Origin: Cristatella mucedo
Lineage: Eukaryota > Bryozoa > Phylactolaemata > Cristatellidae
DNA: 64,000 nt
Assembly (NCBI GenBank): GCA_009760855.2
Contig: WPIO01000017.1
Location: 186,001-250,000, forward strand
Direction of reading: 5' to 3'
Shown here piece after piece: positions 43,500 through 55,200 of the stretch (its first letter is position 1; each line of letters starts with the position of its first letter). The position numbers and the translations under genes were made by a program. The notes under the pieces were generated by a model that was not told where the DNA came from, made no database searches, and was given only the letters and a program-made list of their open reading frames with translations.

Positions 43500-46400
43500 T
43501 GGAGCAGATTGTTCTCTCGGCAGGTCCTAGTTTTGTTGAACTTGCTTCCACGACTCCTTTGTTACATGGGTTGGGTTACTCATTTTTTCACCAGTTTTGG
43601 CATTGCGTTCTTATGCATTACGTAGAATAAAATCGAATGCTCCCAACACTTTTACTCAGAAGTCGCTGGCCTTGGATGCCTCCTGCTGCTCCCACTTGTC
43701 TATAACTTTTGCCATGCTCGCGTTAGCATACGTGGTGCATCGTGTTGGCCACTGCCTGCATTTACTGTTGGTCGTTGGCCCTAGTGGTGCTGAAAGTTGT
43801 GAGCCATGTTGATAGTCTATAGCTTTCCTTTCCGTGTAGCGTCGTTCGGGTGTAGCATCTGCTGGGCTCACATCACTGACAAATACAGTACCTACACAAC
43901 ACTCGTGACTCATCGCTTGAGCCGGCTACCTCCGCACGTCGTGCTCTTGCTCTGCATAGTTTCAGCTGTTCATGCAGAGACTGAAGCATGAGAATAGCCA
44001 GTTTCGTTTAGGCAGCGCTGCATTATATTTTCTACTCCTGCTGATGAACTGTTCTAGTGTCTCACAAAGATCTTATCTCTACATGGTTACTGGGCGCTCG
44101 TTCAGTAGTTTCATGATCGCGACGATGAGTTCTCAGATTTTCATTGCCTGTCTAGCTATTTTGTCGCGCACTGTCGTTCCTGGAGCTCCTTAACGAAGTC
44201 GTCTGGATGAACCATGCTCGAAGATCGCAGTGGCTATTTTCAGGTAGATGCAGAGACCGAAAGGGATCGTGAAATAGGATTTAAAAGTGCAATAATTGAG
44301 TCAAAACGACCCTAAAGGACTCGTGTGTAATAAAATGCGATAGTAGTCACATAGTTATGCAATTTAACACTTTGTTACTAGGCTTAGGCCGATTGATGCA
44401 AATCTGTCACCGTATAAGTTCCACTTTCTTAGCTATCGGAAGATGCTCATGCAATCTGCTTTAATCAGAACGTCCGAACGAGAGAATGGACTGTCGATGT
44501 GGTTGACCAATCGACCTGATTAGATCTGGATGCATTGAGATGCATTCGTTTCTCGCTATTGAATGTCGATGCATATTGATGGCTTCTCTGGAGTTTGAGT
44601 AACTACTAGCCTTCGGGTACTCAAGCGGATGTACTGTAGCTATTGAAAACCTGCCAGCCGGGACAACTGCCAGCCGGGACGAATGGAAATCCTCTCACGT
44701 TGGCGACAGTACACGCCATCAAGCTAAGACGCTAGCTGTATCTTCTCCAATGCAATTACTACCTTCTCAGTGGAATTTCCTTTTCTTTGGTTTCGGCATC
44801 TGTCCGCTGGTCGGACGTGATTCTGACAGCGATAATTTTGGGAGCTTTCGTCGCCTGAAAAATGTCCCTGACGTGATTGCCTGAAGATGAGGGGCGACCT
44901 ATTCGTATTACGTAATCCAGTATTCTAGAATGAACGCAAGCTCCGAGGCCGCTAGTAAGAACTCTATATTTCATTGGTAGTCTGTTTAGCTTAGCTAGAG
45001 AAGAGCTACTTAGGTGGGTGGCAGTTGCTACCCGCCATATTGGATCACCCACGTTAACCCCAAGGAATATTTTTGTATTCTCGATTTGATTATATTCAGT
45101 CTACCCTTACTTCGGGCTGCAGAAGTATGTCTTGGCCACTTATACCTGACACAACGACAGCTTTAGTTGAAGTGAATGGTTCTTCTCACGATATCCAATT
45201 CTCATGCGATTTTTTTACATCTCGCCTGTCCCATCTTTCTACCGATCGCTATGTGGCCTGCGAATCGTTGCATATGCTTTCGACACTTGCTAGGCGTATA
45301 GAAGCAGTGATCCCTGCTGGTGTCTGGATAGATCGCTGTAGTTGGCTGTGTAATAACAAAAACAAATATAAACAGGGATCAAGATTATCTGACCGTTGCT
45401 GGCAGGATTGACGTTTGGTGGCAGGTTCGTAGGAGGAGTGTATCTCTCTTCGCTCCCCCCCCCCTCTGATGACTAGCTTGTGCAATTGTTGCAGTCAAAC
45501 CTCTTGGTTGCATCGCCCGAGGAGGCGGGGCTACGGGTGCCGCGTAGGACCGGTTTATCTCACCCGTTACATGTTTAGCCAAGAAGCATATCACGTTCCG
45601 GAGAGTTGCCGAAGGGAAGCATGCAAGTAGTCAGTGTATGTGTACATGCAGGCGAAACATGGGCCGTATAGATCATGCTATCATCGTCATATCCTCGCCT
45701 CATTTTGCACCATTCGCACTTCTATGCGTATATGCGTAGCATCTCCCTTAAAGATGCTGGAAACTTAGCTTAGAGTTACATGTTCGCTAGACATGCGAAG
45801 CGCTTGTCTACGTCAAGTCTAAATCTGCTGTCAGTTGTTATATTCGTCGCTCTCCAGCTTCGTCGGGCTCCGCTTTTGTTGCTCTCTCGAAACGACTGCT
45901 TCTCGGGGGGGGGGGTTGCGATACAGCCAGGCAGCCCAGCGATCGATTATTTTGCCGCTTTACTTTTAGAATTACTCGCAGAAGGGTGCGAATCCACTGG
46001 CTCCTGTGAGCGTCCTGTCGCAAGGCCAGCGCGATGAATTCTTGGCGAAAGTGCTTGCCTGAGACGACAAAGTCCTCGGCGTCGATGTAGCCCTGCTCTG
46101 CATTTTTAGCTGTCGTCGAGCCAACGCTTTCCTGAGTGCCGCTGCTGCATCGCTCGTTTCTGCTTCTCACGTTGAAGATGCTGCTGCTTGCCTTGGCCCG
46201 TCGGCCGGCGCTCTGCCGCCGCTGCGCTGCTGTGACGCCTAGTGCAATAATTGTAGACCGACGCGGTAGCAATCGCGGTATTCAGCTGGTGGGCCTTCTT
46301 TGAAATAAATTGTCTGCGGTTACTGGCTCTCGTCGTGTCCTTCCTTGCTTTTTGCCTGCGGGTTTGCCCGGCCCTACCCCACCCTTTGCGCTGTGAAACC

Positions 46401-46590
46401 CGTGACCTGGCGCCCCTACCGATGCTATACGGCGTGCTCGCCCAGCTCATTTCGGCGCCGTTTGTTCAATGAGCCAGGTCAGTTTATGCTACGGGCAGTG
46501 CCCATAACACACTAACAACATGGTCACCAGCATACGTTTACATTTACGCTAAATAAATGTTTTGAGATACACTTTCTAATTAGAGTTTGT
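43500..46590. other. No supported gene
   Basis: Short frames (for example 45073-45411 +, 44759-45052 -) have no recognisable domain. A tandem CTGCCAGCCGGGACA-like pair occurs near 44650-44682. Runs of G (45905-45915) and C (45457-45465) occur near the transition to the GC-rich domain. Confidence 0.35.
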
Positions 46591-46596
46591 CTCGGA

Positions 46597-46665
46597 AACC
46601 TAAATACTAAACCCTGAACCCTAAAATCTAAACCCATAAAAGAACAATCTAACCACTAAATCGCA
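46597..46665 (-). repeat. Degenerate telomere-like (CCCTAAA) block
   Basis: Units such as CCTAAATA, CTAAACCC, TGAACCCTAAAATCTAAACC. It is the counterpart, in the other orientation, of the block at 21541-21610. Confidence 0.5.
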
Positions 46666-46839
46666 AATACGAACACAAGCAACACTTAACCCGTAGTCCA
46701 AAAACCGAAACTAAAAAGATAGCTCTAAAACGTGTTTTTTTTAACGTAGATATAAACACACGCTGGCGACCGTATTGAACAGCCCGCTACGGGCACTGCG
46801 CCAATAGCAGAAGCTGACCCGGCTCGATGAACAAACGAC

Positions 46840-47595
46840 GCTGTAGTAGCTGGCCCGGCATGCTTCGCCGTGCAGGCAGAGCTCTGGCAGCTGGCCGAGG
46901 ATGCTGGGAGCCTCGGCGCCCTACGCGCGACCGGCTGCCGCCGGGTCGTCGCTCGGCAGAAAAAGCGGCGGCGGAGTTACACGTAAGCGCTCGTACATAA
47001 TTAATCGGCTTCGAAGACGACTTTGTCGCGCCGGCGATCAGAAGTCAACTCTCGCCGCTGGCCGGCTACGGAAGCGAGGGCTGGGTAGCAGCTGCGAGAG
47101 CATCGCGGACGTTCGCCTCCCGGGCCTCGGCGGCCGTAAAGCCAGGCGGAAGCGAATGGTGACGTCGCACCCGAAGCTCGTCCGAACGGGAGAGCGGTCA
47201 GAGCGCCCATCGCAGGCCGGCGAGCGTTGCGGTAGCCGCGATTGTTACGGCGCGGCCGTGCAAGGTCAAGCGGCTGCCGCCGCGAAAGGTCGAGCAGCCG
47301 CCGCGCAAGGTCGAGCCGCCGCCTCCGCTTCCGAGCCGATGTCGAACCGCACCACGCTCCGTCGGCGAGCCCATGGCGGCGACGGCGGCGGCAGCAGCGG
47401 CGACGCGGATCTAGCTGGGGCCGGGCTACTAAGGAGTCCGTGCTTAATTGACAGCTATCGCTTCTGCTAAACAGCCTGACAAAATAAAAGCAACATTAAT
47501 ATATCATTCGAGCTTGTTTGTCCAATGATTGTTGTGCCATCGCCGAATCAATTCAAGCCCATTGATAGGAATAACAACGCCGCGAAAGAAAAAGC
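46840..47595. promoter_or_regulatory. GC- and CpG-rich upstream region of FoxL1
   Basis: The sequence turns sharply CpG-rich about 800 bp before the FoxL1 start. An open frame (46901-47470) exists only because stop codons are rare in such DNA; its product is Arg/Ala/Gly-rich. A short AT-rich stretch (47465-47575) precedes the TATA box. It is probably proximal regulatory DNA. Confidence 0.45.
47261..47323. repeat. Short minisatellite upstream of FoxL1
   Basis: Three imperfect units of 18-24 bp with the core AAGGTCGAGCAGCCGCCGCG. Confidence 0.75.
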
Positions 47596-47602
47596 TATAA
47601 AG
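47596..47602 (+). promoter_or_regulatory. TATA box of FoxL1
   Basis: TATAAAG in a GCTATAAAGCC context, 96 bp upstream of the ATG. This predicts a start of transcription near 47626 and a 5'UTR of about 65 nt. Confidence 0.6.
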
Positions 47603-47691
47603 CCCGCGCGGCCTTAGGATAAGCTGCAGAGCCCGTCTCGTCGCGCGCGCACGCGTACCTCTCGCGGCCAGGGCAGCAGCAACAGCAGCAG

Positions 47692-48951
47692 ATGGATAGC
47701 AGCGGCACTGCTGCGGCGAACGCGGCGTTCTACTCGCGTCTCGCCGACCCGCGCTATGGTCCGTACGGCGCTGCCGCCGCGGCCGCGGCCGCCGCTGCGC
47801 TCTTCAACCCGTACGTGGCCGACTACCGCGGCGCGTACACTCTGGGCATGCTCGCCGACCTGGAGCGGCGCGAGCAGCCGCAGAAGCCGCCCTACTCGTA
47901 CATCGCTCTCATCGCCATGGCGATCAAGAACGCGCCCGACCGCAAGATCACGCTGAACGGCATCTACCAGTTCATCATGGACCGGTTCCCCTACTACCAC
48001 GAGAACAAGCAGGGCTGGCAGAACAGCATCCGGCACAACCTGAGCCTCAACGACTGCTTCGTCAAGGTCGCGCGCGAGAAGGGCAAGCCGGGCAAGGGCA
48101 ACTACTGGACGCTCGACCCGCACTGCGACGAGATGTTCGAGAACGGCAACTACCGCCGGCGCAAGAGGCGCCCCAAGATGTCGTACAAGGACGACGGCGG
48201 CGGCAACAGCAAGAGCGGCGACGACGACGGCGCCGCGGACGACGACGTCGACGACGACGCCGCCGAAGCAGGAGCAGCCGAGGATGAGGACAGCGGCGGC
48301 GGCCGCGGCGGCGGCGACACTGGCGCCGCGGCGGCTCGAGGCGAGCCGCCGTCCGACGCCGCGGATCGCGGCGGCGCGGGCGCGGATGACCCGGCGTGCT
48401 GCGCATCCTTGGACGTTTCTCGTGACAAGGACGCGCTGCTTGCAGATCAGCGGACGCTGGGTCTGGACGGCGGCGGCGTGGCCGGTGAGAGGTTCGAGTC
48501 GGCAAATAGCAAACTGTTCAAAATCGACAGCATCATCTCGGAGCGGAAAGAAGCCGCCGCCGCCGCCACCGCTGGTCTGAGGAAATCGTCGGAGCGGAAG
48601 AGGAAGGGCGACGTGTTCGACAAGATACCCAGCCCGCCTCCCAAGATAACGGACTTTGGCAAGGCGCACGCAGCGGCCGCCTGCTTTCCGGCCCTGCCGC
48701 CGTCGACGCTGTGCAACCCGTATCTGTACATGGGTTTCATGGCGTCCCGCATGGGTCCGTACGGCGGCGGCGGCGGCGGCTGCGGGGCGCAGCTGCCGCC
48801 TGCGGCCTTTGTTCCGATGCCGCCGGGCATGTCGCCGCTCCTGCTGCCGACGAGTCTGGCGAGCATGCGGCCCATGTGCGCTCCCGGCCAGGCGTACAGC
48901 GCCGGCGCCGGAGGCTTCAAGCCGCCGCCGCCGGGGTATGAGTCGCTGTAG
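47692..48951 (+). CDS. foxL1: Forkhead transcription factor FoxL1-type, single exon
   Basis: A 419-residue nuclear DNA-binding protein. Poly-Ala lies at 27-36. The forkhead domain is at about 64-157: [37 protein letters not shown], recognition helix [11 protein letters not shown] (111-121), [12 protein letters not shown]. It ends in [13 protein letters not shown], the basic wing-2 signature of FoxL1 rather than FoxC, where the family has ENGSFLRRRRRFK. An Asp/Ala/Gly acidic linker (about 168-235) is followed by LFKIDSIIS (275-283), an eh1-like motif of the Groucho-recruiting type, and a Pro/Gly/Met-rich tail. Vertebrate FoxL1 genes are also intronless. No in-frame stop lies in the CDS. The chosen ATG is the first before the conserved N-terminus, with G at +4. 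Antisense frames of up to 455 codons are artefacts of GC-rich DNA. FoxC and FoxF, often neighbours of FoxL1, are not seen in this window. Confidence 0.93.
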   Translation: MDSSGTAAANAAFYSRLADPRYGPYGAAAAAAAAAALFNPYVADYRGAYTLGMLADLERREQPQKPPYSYIALIAMAIKNAPDRKITLNGIYQFIMDRFPYYHENKQGWQNSIRHNLSLNDCFVKVAREKGKPGKGNYWTLDPHCDEMFENGNYRRRKRRPKMSYKDDGGGNSKSGDDDGAADDDVDDDAAEAGAAEDEDSGGGRGGGDTGAAAARGEPPSDAADRGGAGADDPACCASLDVSRDKDALLADQRTLGLDGGGVAGERFESANSKLFKIDSIISERKEAAAAATAGLRKSSERKRKGDVFDKIPSPPPKITDFGKAHAAAACFPALPPSTLCNPYLYMGFMASRMGPYGGGGGGCGAQLPPAAFVPMPPGMSPLLLPTSLASMRPMCAPGQAYSAGAGGFKPPPPGYESL

Positions 48952-49629
48952 CTGCCCGTCGGGCCGGTCCAACGCGAACACTTCCGAGTCATGACTGTTA
49001 CACTAGTTAATGCAAGCACGCTTAGCTTCGCGCGGAGTCGGATGTGATAACTTAATTAATTATACGCCGCATTTGAGAAATGAAATTGATCGGTCACTCC
49101 GATGCACCCATCCACTATCGTCGTCGTCGTCGCCACCGCCGCGCGGCAGAGCGCGTCGCAAGCAGCGGGCAATCGGCGCGAGGCGCTGCGCGCGAGGCTA
49201 TGCAGTCGCTAAGCACCTGCGCTGTCTTCCGCGGCGGCGGGTGGCGCCGGAGCCCTCCGCTGCCGCCGCCGCCGCATTCGTGAAAGAGTCGAGCACAATC
49301 GCTCGGCGACCTTCCGCCGCTACCACGCCAACGACGCGACGCCAGCGAGCGCCGTTTGAATTCATTCGACCTTTCACGACGCTCGAATCGATTACTACGA
49401 TGCTCTGTCGCGTGCGTTTTAGCGCCTGCTAGCGAGCGCAGCTTAGCTGCCGAAGAGTTAAAAAAGGCGGGGCACGAACGGAACGCGAAACAACTTGTAA
49501 AAAAAGAGGGCTAGGGTAAGGCGAATGAGGAAGTGAGGCGGATAGAGTAGGGCTGAATTGGTAAGCAAACGGGAAGGTTTCGTCACTCATTTTTAGGTTC
49601 CTACAGTTTTAGGCTCCAGCGCTGACACT

Positions 49630-49832
49630 GCGCATGCTGCCACTAACCACACTTGCATGCTGACCCTGTGCATGTCACCCCTAACCATGCTATTATTGTT
49701 GTTTATTGAGCATGCTACCACTAACCATTCGATCGCGCTTCCTTTGCAGCAAATCCAATGTGGCTAGATAGAGATTGAGCTCTCTGAGGGTGCTAAATTA
49801 AATATATTATTAATATTATTATTATTATTATC
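49630..49832 (+). mobile_element. LINE family 1 3' UTR and tail
   Basis: Plus-oriented GCATGCTGCCACTAACCA and CCATTCGATCGCGCTTCCTT blocks of the LINE 3' UTR lead into GGCTAGATAGAGATTGAGCT, TCTGAGGGTGCT and an ATT-rich end. Confidence 0.75.
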
Positions 49833-50132
49833 ATATATATCAGCTAAACACGATGGAAGGAAAAGGAGCAAGCGTTTGGTCTGCTGTACCGCGACGTCGT
49901 GCTTCTCTGGCGGAAGCCGCCGAGAGAAGAACAGCGGACCCACTTTGGTAAAAGCTCCTAACCTGGCGTGCTGGCCATTACGCTCCGGTTCCTCGTTCCA
50001 TAATAAACGGCATCTGTCTGAGCCAGCCTTTACTACGCGCGACTGCTCGCACAAACTTAACAGCGAGAAAGAGAGAGAGGGGGAGAGAGAAATAGACAGA
50101 GAACAGACTGAGAGATATCAGACAGAGGCAGT

Positions 50133-50226
50133 GTGTGCGTGTCTGTGTGCGTGTCTGTGTGCGTGTGTGCATGCGTGCGTGCGTGCGTGTGCGTGCTTGT
50201 GTGTGTGTGTGTGCGTGTGTGCGTGC

Positions 50227-50300
<74 letters not shown>
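50133..50300. repeat. (GT)n/(GCGT)n microsatellite
   Basis: About 165 bp of alternating purine-pyrimidine: mixed GCGT/GTGC units on the left and about 35 pure GT units on the right. The Cys-Val and His-Thr frames are artefacts. Confidence 0.97.
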
Positions 50301-50302
<2 letters not shown>

Positions 50303-50319
50303 TCTGATCGGTTTCTGCG

Positions 50320-51025
50320 TAGCCCTCGTGTAAGCTCCCCATCCTTCAAGCTAATCTATCTAATTTATTCCGAGACGTTTCCTGCTTGCGCCCCGAAATC
50401 CATCTTAGCTCTCAGTAGCTCAAAGCTCGTAATGGTAGGCGCGGCTTTCCTGTTAGCCAGTGAGCATTGTAACGAAATCTTTACCCCGCTCAACGTTATT
50501 CGCACACGGAAGTCAAAGGTGACGGTTTAGGTTACTAGTCGCCTCTAAACTCCTCGTAGGGCGTTCGGACACTACTTTAAACTCTCTTTAAACTCCTATA
50601 GTGCAAAGTCTTGCAGTCCAACAGCAGACTGGTCTCCCCGCGAAACGCGTCTACGCAGGTGGCATCCCCGCTGCTTTTTCTGCGGATCTTTTCCTAGGAT
50701 TGGTCGGCTGCCTCGCAAGTCTTCGATCTACCGCCAAGAAGTAGACCGCGCGGCTAATTCCTCAAACCCGGTCCTTCAAGCGCCAGACTGTCACCGCGCC
50801 AGACCGGCGTGCAGCGTCAACTTCTCCTGCAGACGTCAACTGGAAGCAGTCCGCTATCGGCTTGACAGTGTTTCCTGTATAGCCAATCTACATCCGGACT
50901 CGCGCAAGGCTAGCTGGTGTAGCTTTGACATCTAAGTACTTGTCAGCGGAATCGGTACTCCCGCACGCCCGTTGCATGGGATGCGTCGGTGGCACTTGAG
51001 CCTGCGGCATCGGAGTGTTAAGCTC
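50320..51025. other. No recognisable gene
   Basis: Unique-looking sequence without an exon, repeat or RNA gene that I can identify, between the GT tract and a family A SINE. Confidence 0.35.
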
Positions 51026-51027
51026 GT

Positions 51028-51190
51028 GCTGGTTTGGCCCAGTGGTTAAAGTGCTCGCCCTGACCAAGGTCAAGGTGACTATCTGATGACTGAGATTGCG
51101 GGCTTGAACCCCATGGCATATGTGAAGCGGCTGAACAGATATTAAGTTTTCTTAGGGCGCTATACAAATGAATTATTATTACTTTCATTG
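51028..51190 (+). mobile_element. tRNA-derived SINE, family A (best copy)
   Basis: TGGTTTGGCCCAGTGGTTAA A-box region, a GACCAAGGTCAAGGTGA segment, B box GCGGGCTTGAACCCC (51089-51103), a GGCATATGTGAAGCGG junction, then the shared tail (AGATATTAAGTTTTCTTAGG, GCGCTATACAAATG) and an ATTATTATTA end. It shows the full head-to-tail structure of the family. Confidence 0.85.
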
Positions 51191-51396
51191 TTATCACCCG
51201 ACGGCCTGAGACGACATGCCCCAAGTTCCTCTCTTGCACTACGTAAGTAAGTAGATTCGGCGTTTCGTATTTTTATCGATCCGGGGACGGTGCGGTCACT
51301 TGCATCTTCTCGTTTGTTGCATTTGGTGAGTTGATACAACTTAAGGCCCCAGCTGAGTGGACCACCAGTGGAACACACGAAAAGCGCGCGAGATTA

Positions 51397-51398
<2 letters not shown>

Positions 51399-51465
<67 letters not shown>

Positions 51466-51469
51466 TCTT

Positions 51470-51505
<36 letters not shown>
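51399..51505. repeat. (CT)n microsatellite
   Basis: More than 100 bp of nearly pure CT with a few CCCT and CTTT interruptions. Confidence 0.97.
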
Positions 51506-51717
51506 CACTGACATTCGGTCCTGTGGTATAATGCTGTAAAAACCCGACTGACGATTCAACCGCATTTACACTTAAAGCTGACTTAGCATAGGCCTATAAA
51601 CCATGCTAGTTTTTTTTCTTGGGTCATGCCAAGGTGGGATACAAAAATACATCTTCCAAGGATGTCTCACGATTGGCTGATTTACCAATAACAGCCCAAT
51701 TTATGCAGTGGCAAAAG

Positions 51718-51850
51718 AGCATTAGCGGCGTTCGCCGCCGCTTGCAGCGGGCGATGAAAGTATTGCCCGCTGCAGGACTGCAAGCCCAGGACCCGGGTCA
51801 TGAAGTGCGCGAGCGCCTCGCCTCTCGGCTAGAAATAAGTCCGTCACGCT
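51718..51850 (-). mobile_element. SINE family B
   Basis: The minus strand has CTCGCGCACTTCATGACCC, a GGGTCCTGGGCTTGCAGTCC B-box region, a GGGCAATACTTTCATCGCCC body and a CGGCGAACGCCGCTAAT piece. It matches the copy at 56385-56490. Confidence 0.65.
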
Positions 51851-52139
51851 CTGTGCACCCACAGCAAACGCTCGAAAAAGCGCTCCGACCGCCAACCTCC
51901 GACGCCCTGCATTGCTCCCGAGATTTTACCGAGCGGCGCTCGTGAGTCCGACTCCAACCGAAAGCGTCACGGTTGCGGGGGGGGGCGACTGTCAGCCGGG
52001 TGGAATCCCGGCGGCACCGGGGACGCGCTTTCACGCTCGCTCGCTTGCCGGTTGCGAAAGCTACTGCAGCGAAACGTCGGCGGGAGCCAGCAGCTCGCAG
52101 AGCTATGTCGAGGATAGCACAATCCGACTGCCCGGCTCT

Positions 52140-52208
52140 CTCCCTCTCTCTCTCTCTCTCGCTCTCTTTCTCTCTCTCTCTCTCTCACTCTCTCTCTCTC
52201 TTTCTCTT

Positions 52209-52276
<68 letters not shown>

Positions 52277-52277
52277 C
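52140..52277. repeat. (CT)n microsatellite
   Basis: About 135 bp of CT with scattered CTTT, CGCT and CACT interruptions. Confidence 0.97.
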
Positions 52278-55200
52278 AGCTCAGCTTCGAATTGTTCAAA
52301 CGGCGCGGGGCGCGAGGGATTCGCTCGCCGCGCGTGTGCTGCTAGTGCGGCTCGCGGCCTAGAAGTAACCGCTCGATCCGCGACGACGCGACGCAAGCAA
52401 GCGGGCGCGTGCGGCGTCCACGCTAAAATGCGGCCATTCCACGCCTGTTGGCTCTAGTCGCGGCCTCGCGTTCCGATGCGCGATCGCTAGACGCTTACGG
52501 CCCAAAAGCCTAGCTTCGGGCTGGACGGAGACGCCTCTCCGGCGCATCGCTTCGGTAGCGCGCCAGGCAAGGGGCAGCGATTGCGCGCGCGCGCGGCTGC
52601 CGTGCGCATCGGGCCCTCGCTGACTCGCCCCGCGCGAACTAGTTCTTCCGGCGCGTGGCGCTCGGCCGCCGCTGCAGCCAGCCTGCCTGAGCCCGCCGCC
52701 TCTGCGGAGCTACCTGGCCGCACCGTCGGAAGTGCCGCAGCCGCTGCCGCGACGCGCCGAAGAAGATTTCGGCGCGTCGCCGCCGCCGCTGCAGCGCGGC
52801 GCTAGCGTCGCCGCCGCATGAGTGACACCTACGTTTGCTCAGCCTACGAGAGACTGTTTGTTTTTTCAAACGTTATCTTAACTAATTGCAGCGCTGAAAT
52901 ATTGCCTTCGCATTGTCGGCTCGCAGCCCATTTACCAGTCACAACAAGCTGCGCGTGTTGCCCCGCATCGCCCAGCGACTCGAAAGAATGGAGCGCGCAC
53001 TTCGGCGAACAAAAAGCGCTGACAGCGTGGCCCGAGGGGCTTTCGACGGTCATAAAGCGCCGGTAAACAAAGCTGAATCAAAGTTTATAAATACTGGGTA
53101 ATTGTATTTGCAAAACCAATACCGCGCTGCCAGCTCTGTTATTTTTGGGCAGCTTTTACACATCGCTATTTATTTTATGCAAGCGCAGGTGTTGATTTTC
53201 TACTCCCCGAAAGGTAGCCCCTGTTTTTCTAACGTCTCTGTGCTTACTCATTAGAAAGCCAGTCAAACATGATTATGAATTATGCGAGCGAGCGAGCAAA
53301 CATATCCTCCATGGGCCGATTGTTGTTTGAGCATTAGGAAATAGCTAACATGTGTTACTTTGCTCCGGGGTGAGTCGATCGCGTTCCGCGAGATGGTCCT
53401 TGACGTCACATATCCACCCCCCCCCACCAGCGCGGGCGACTCGCTAGGGATGGGCCACGGCATTAGCTGCGCACAGGTGCTCCGCGGCGGCGCTGTGACC
53501 TCCTTTCTCTAGCGCTCAGCTTCTCGCTTAGCCGCTCACTCGCAGCCTTTCGCTAAGATTACCTAGCGGCCGCAGTCGGGGCGACGCCATTTCGCGCTGC
53601 GGACGCCGGACCGGTCGCAGAGCCCGCGTCTAATTGCTCTCGCGCGCACGCGCGCGCGAGCGGCTGCGAATCGGCACCCCGAGCGAGCGCTCTCGCGAGC
53701 CGAAGGCGGGCGAAGGCTGGCGGCGGTTTGGCGCCAGGCGATTTAATGCGCAAGAGGGTCGCCGCAATGCAGAACCACTCTGGCAGGCCGTCCCCTCTGC
53801 GACCGGCGCGCCAGCCGAGCGATTTGGAGTTCGCACGCGCCACTAGGCACAGGTCACGGCGAGCGATGGCGGGCGTGCGAGCGCAGCGGCGCGGCGGCGG
53901 CGGCAGCGGCGGCGGCCTGTCGGCAGCCGCGCCGGACTCGAAAGACGCCCTGCCGGCGCGGGGCGGCATCCGCCGAGAAAAAGCGTGCTAATCTGCAGCA
54001 GCAGGCAAACACTCCAACTAGCGGCACTGCCACAGGGTAAAGGAATGTGCGCCGCTTTCATCGGAGAAGGGGTGCTGGCGGCGCCGCCAGCAGCGGGTGC
54101 ACCGCTGGCGTCGAGCCGCAGTTACCAGCGTCACCGCCAGCGGCGGGTTTCGATTGGCAGCACGTCCGCACCTCTGGGAAGGAGGCGAAATCGTCTAGTG
54201 ACTGCAAGGCGGCGATCCCGCGTCCGAACTACTGTTGCCGGATGTCTAACCCAGAGCCGCCGCCGCCGCCACCGCTCAGACCCATGTCGCACTGCTGAGT
54301 TGCTGCGGCAGAAGAACGCGTGCGATTAGCCTAGCACAGTTAAATCCAGGCAAACGTCCTGGCCACTCGCAGATTTTGACTAACATCAACACAAAATTCA
54401 GAAACTTCAAGTCACCTCAAAGCGCTGTCCTAACTATTGAGCCGATTTAGCGAGAACACGCTTCGATTCTCCGCGGCGGCGGCGTCGCGTCGAGCTGGCT
54501 GTCGATTGTTCCGCTTGGGGGAAGTAATCCTGGCCGGGGTTCCGATCAAAAAGGAGGAGATAAGTTCTTCTGACCCGAGCACCCGTCGTTTAGAAAGCCG
54601 CCAGAGACGAGTCCGCGACGAGTCTCGGCGGCGGAGGCGGTGCGGCTCAGACGGAGCCTCGCAGTCGCACCGCCTCGTCGACTGGACGGTGGTGGGCGTG
54701 GAGGTCAAAGTCGAACGCGGCGGCGGCGGCGACGGCGGCAGCGGTCGCGCGCAATGACGCGTGCGACCGCTGCTGCGGGGGCAGCATCTGAGCAGCGCAG
54801 GAGTGCTTGCTGGGGGGCGGCTGTGCCGTCTGCTTGTCGCTCGCCGAAGTCGGAGCAAGCGATCCGGTCGGCAGGACGCTTGCATCTCGCCTGGCGTGGC
54901 TACCGGCTTTCTGGGTTGGCGACGGTTGGGCGGACGGCAGGCTGTGAGGATTGTTGCAAGGACGAGGCTCGGCGGCTTGCACGTCCGGGCCAGAGCTAGG
55001 CCGCCAACGCGGCGCAACGGCGCCAGTCCCGCTGCGCCAACGCTCAGCAGGCGCGAGAGCGACGCTCGAGCCTCGCGCTCGGCAGGCGTGCGCCTGTCAG
55101 GCGCGAGCAGGCTTCCGGTTTTAACTATCCAGCCGACGACGACCCGTACGCGTGCGGCTAGCGATTCGCAGGTGCGGCGCCGACGCGCGCCAGCGCGCCA

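Noticed and set aside
45118-45145. Possible last gelsolin exon starting KYVLATYT
   Set aside because: The frame closes after eight residues and lacks the expected C-terminal pattern.
47692-48951. FoxC assignment
   Set aside because: The wing-2 end [12 protein letters not shown] and [12 protein letters not shown] fit FoxL1 better than the FoxC pattern NGSFLRRRRRFK. A phylogeny would settle it.
47614-48981. 455-codon minus-strand frame antisense to FoxL1
   Set aside because: It mirrors the GC-rich forkhead coding sequence, is Arg/Ala/Val-rich and has no domain. The + strand carries a complete forkhead protein.
50118-50349. His-Thr and Cys-Val repeat proteins
   Set aside because: They are translations of the GT/GCGT microsatellite.
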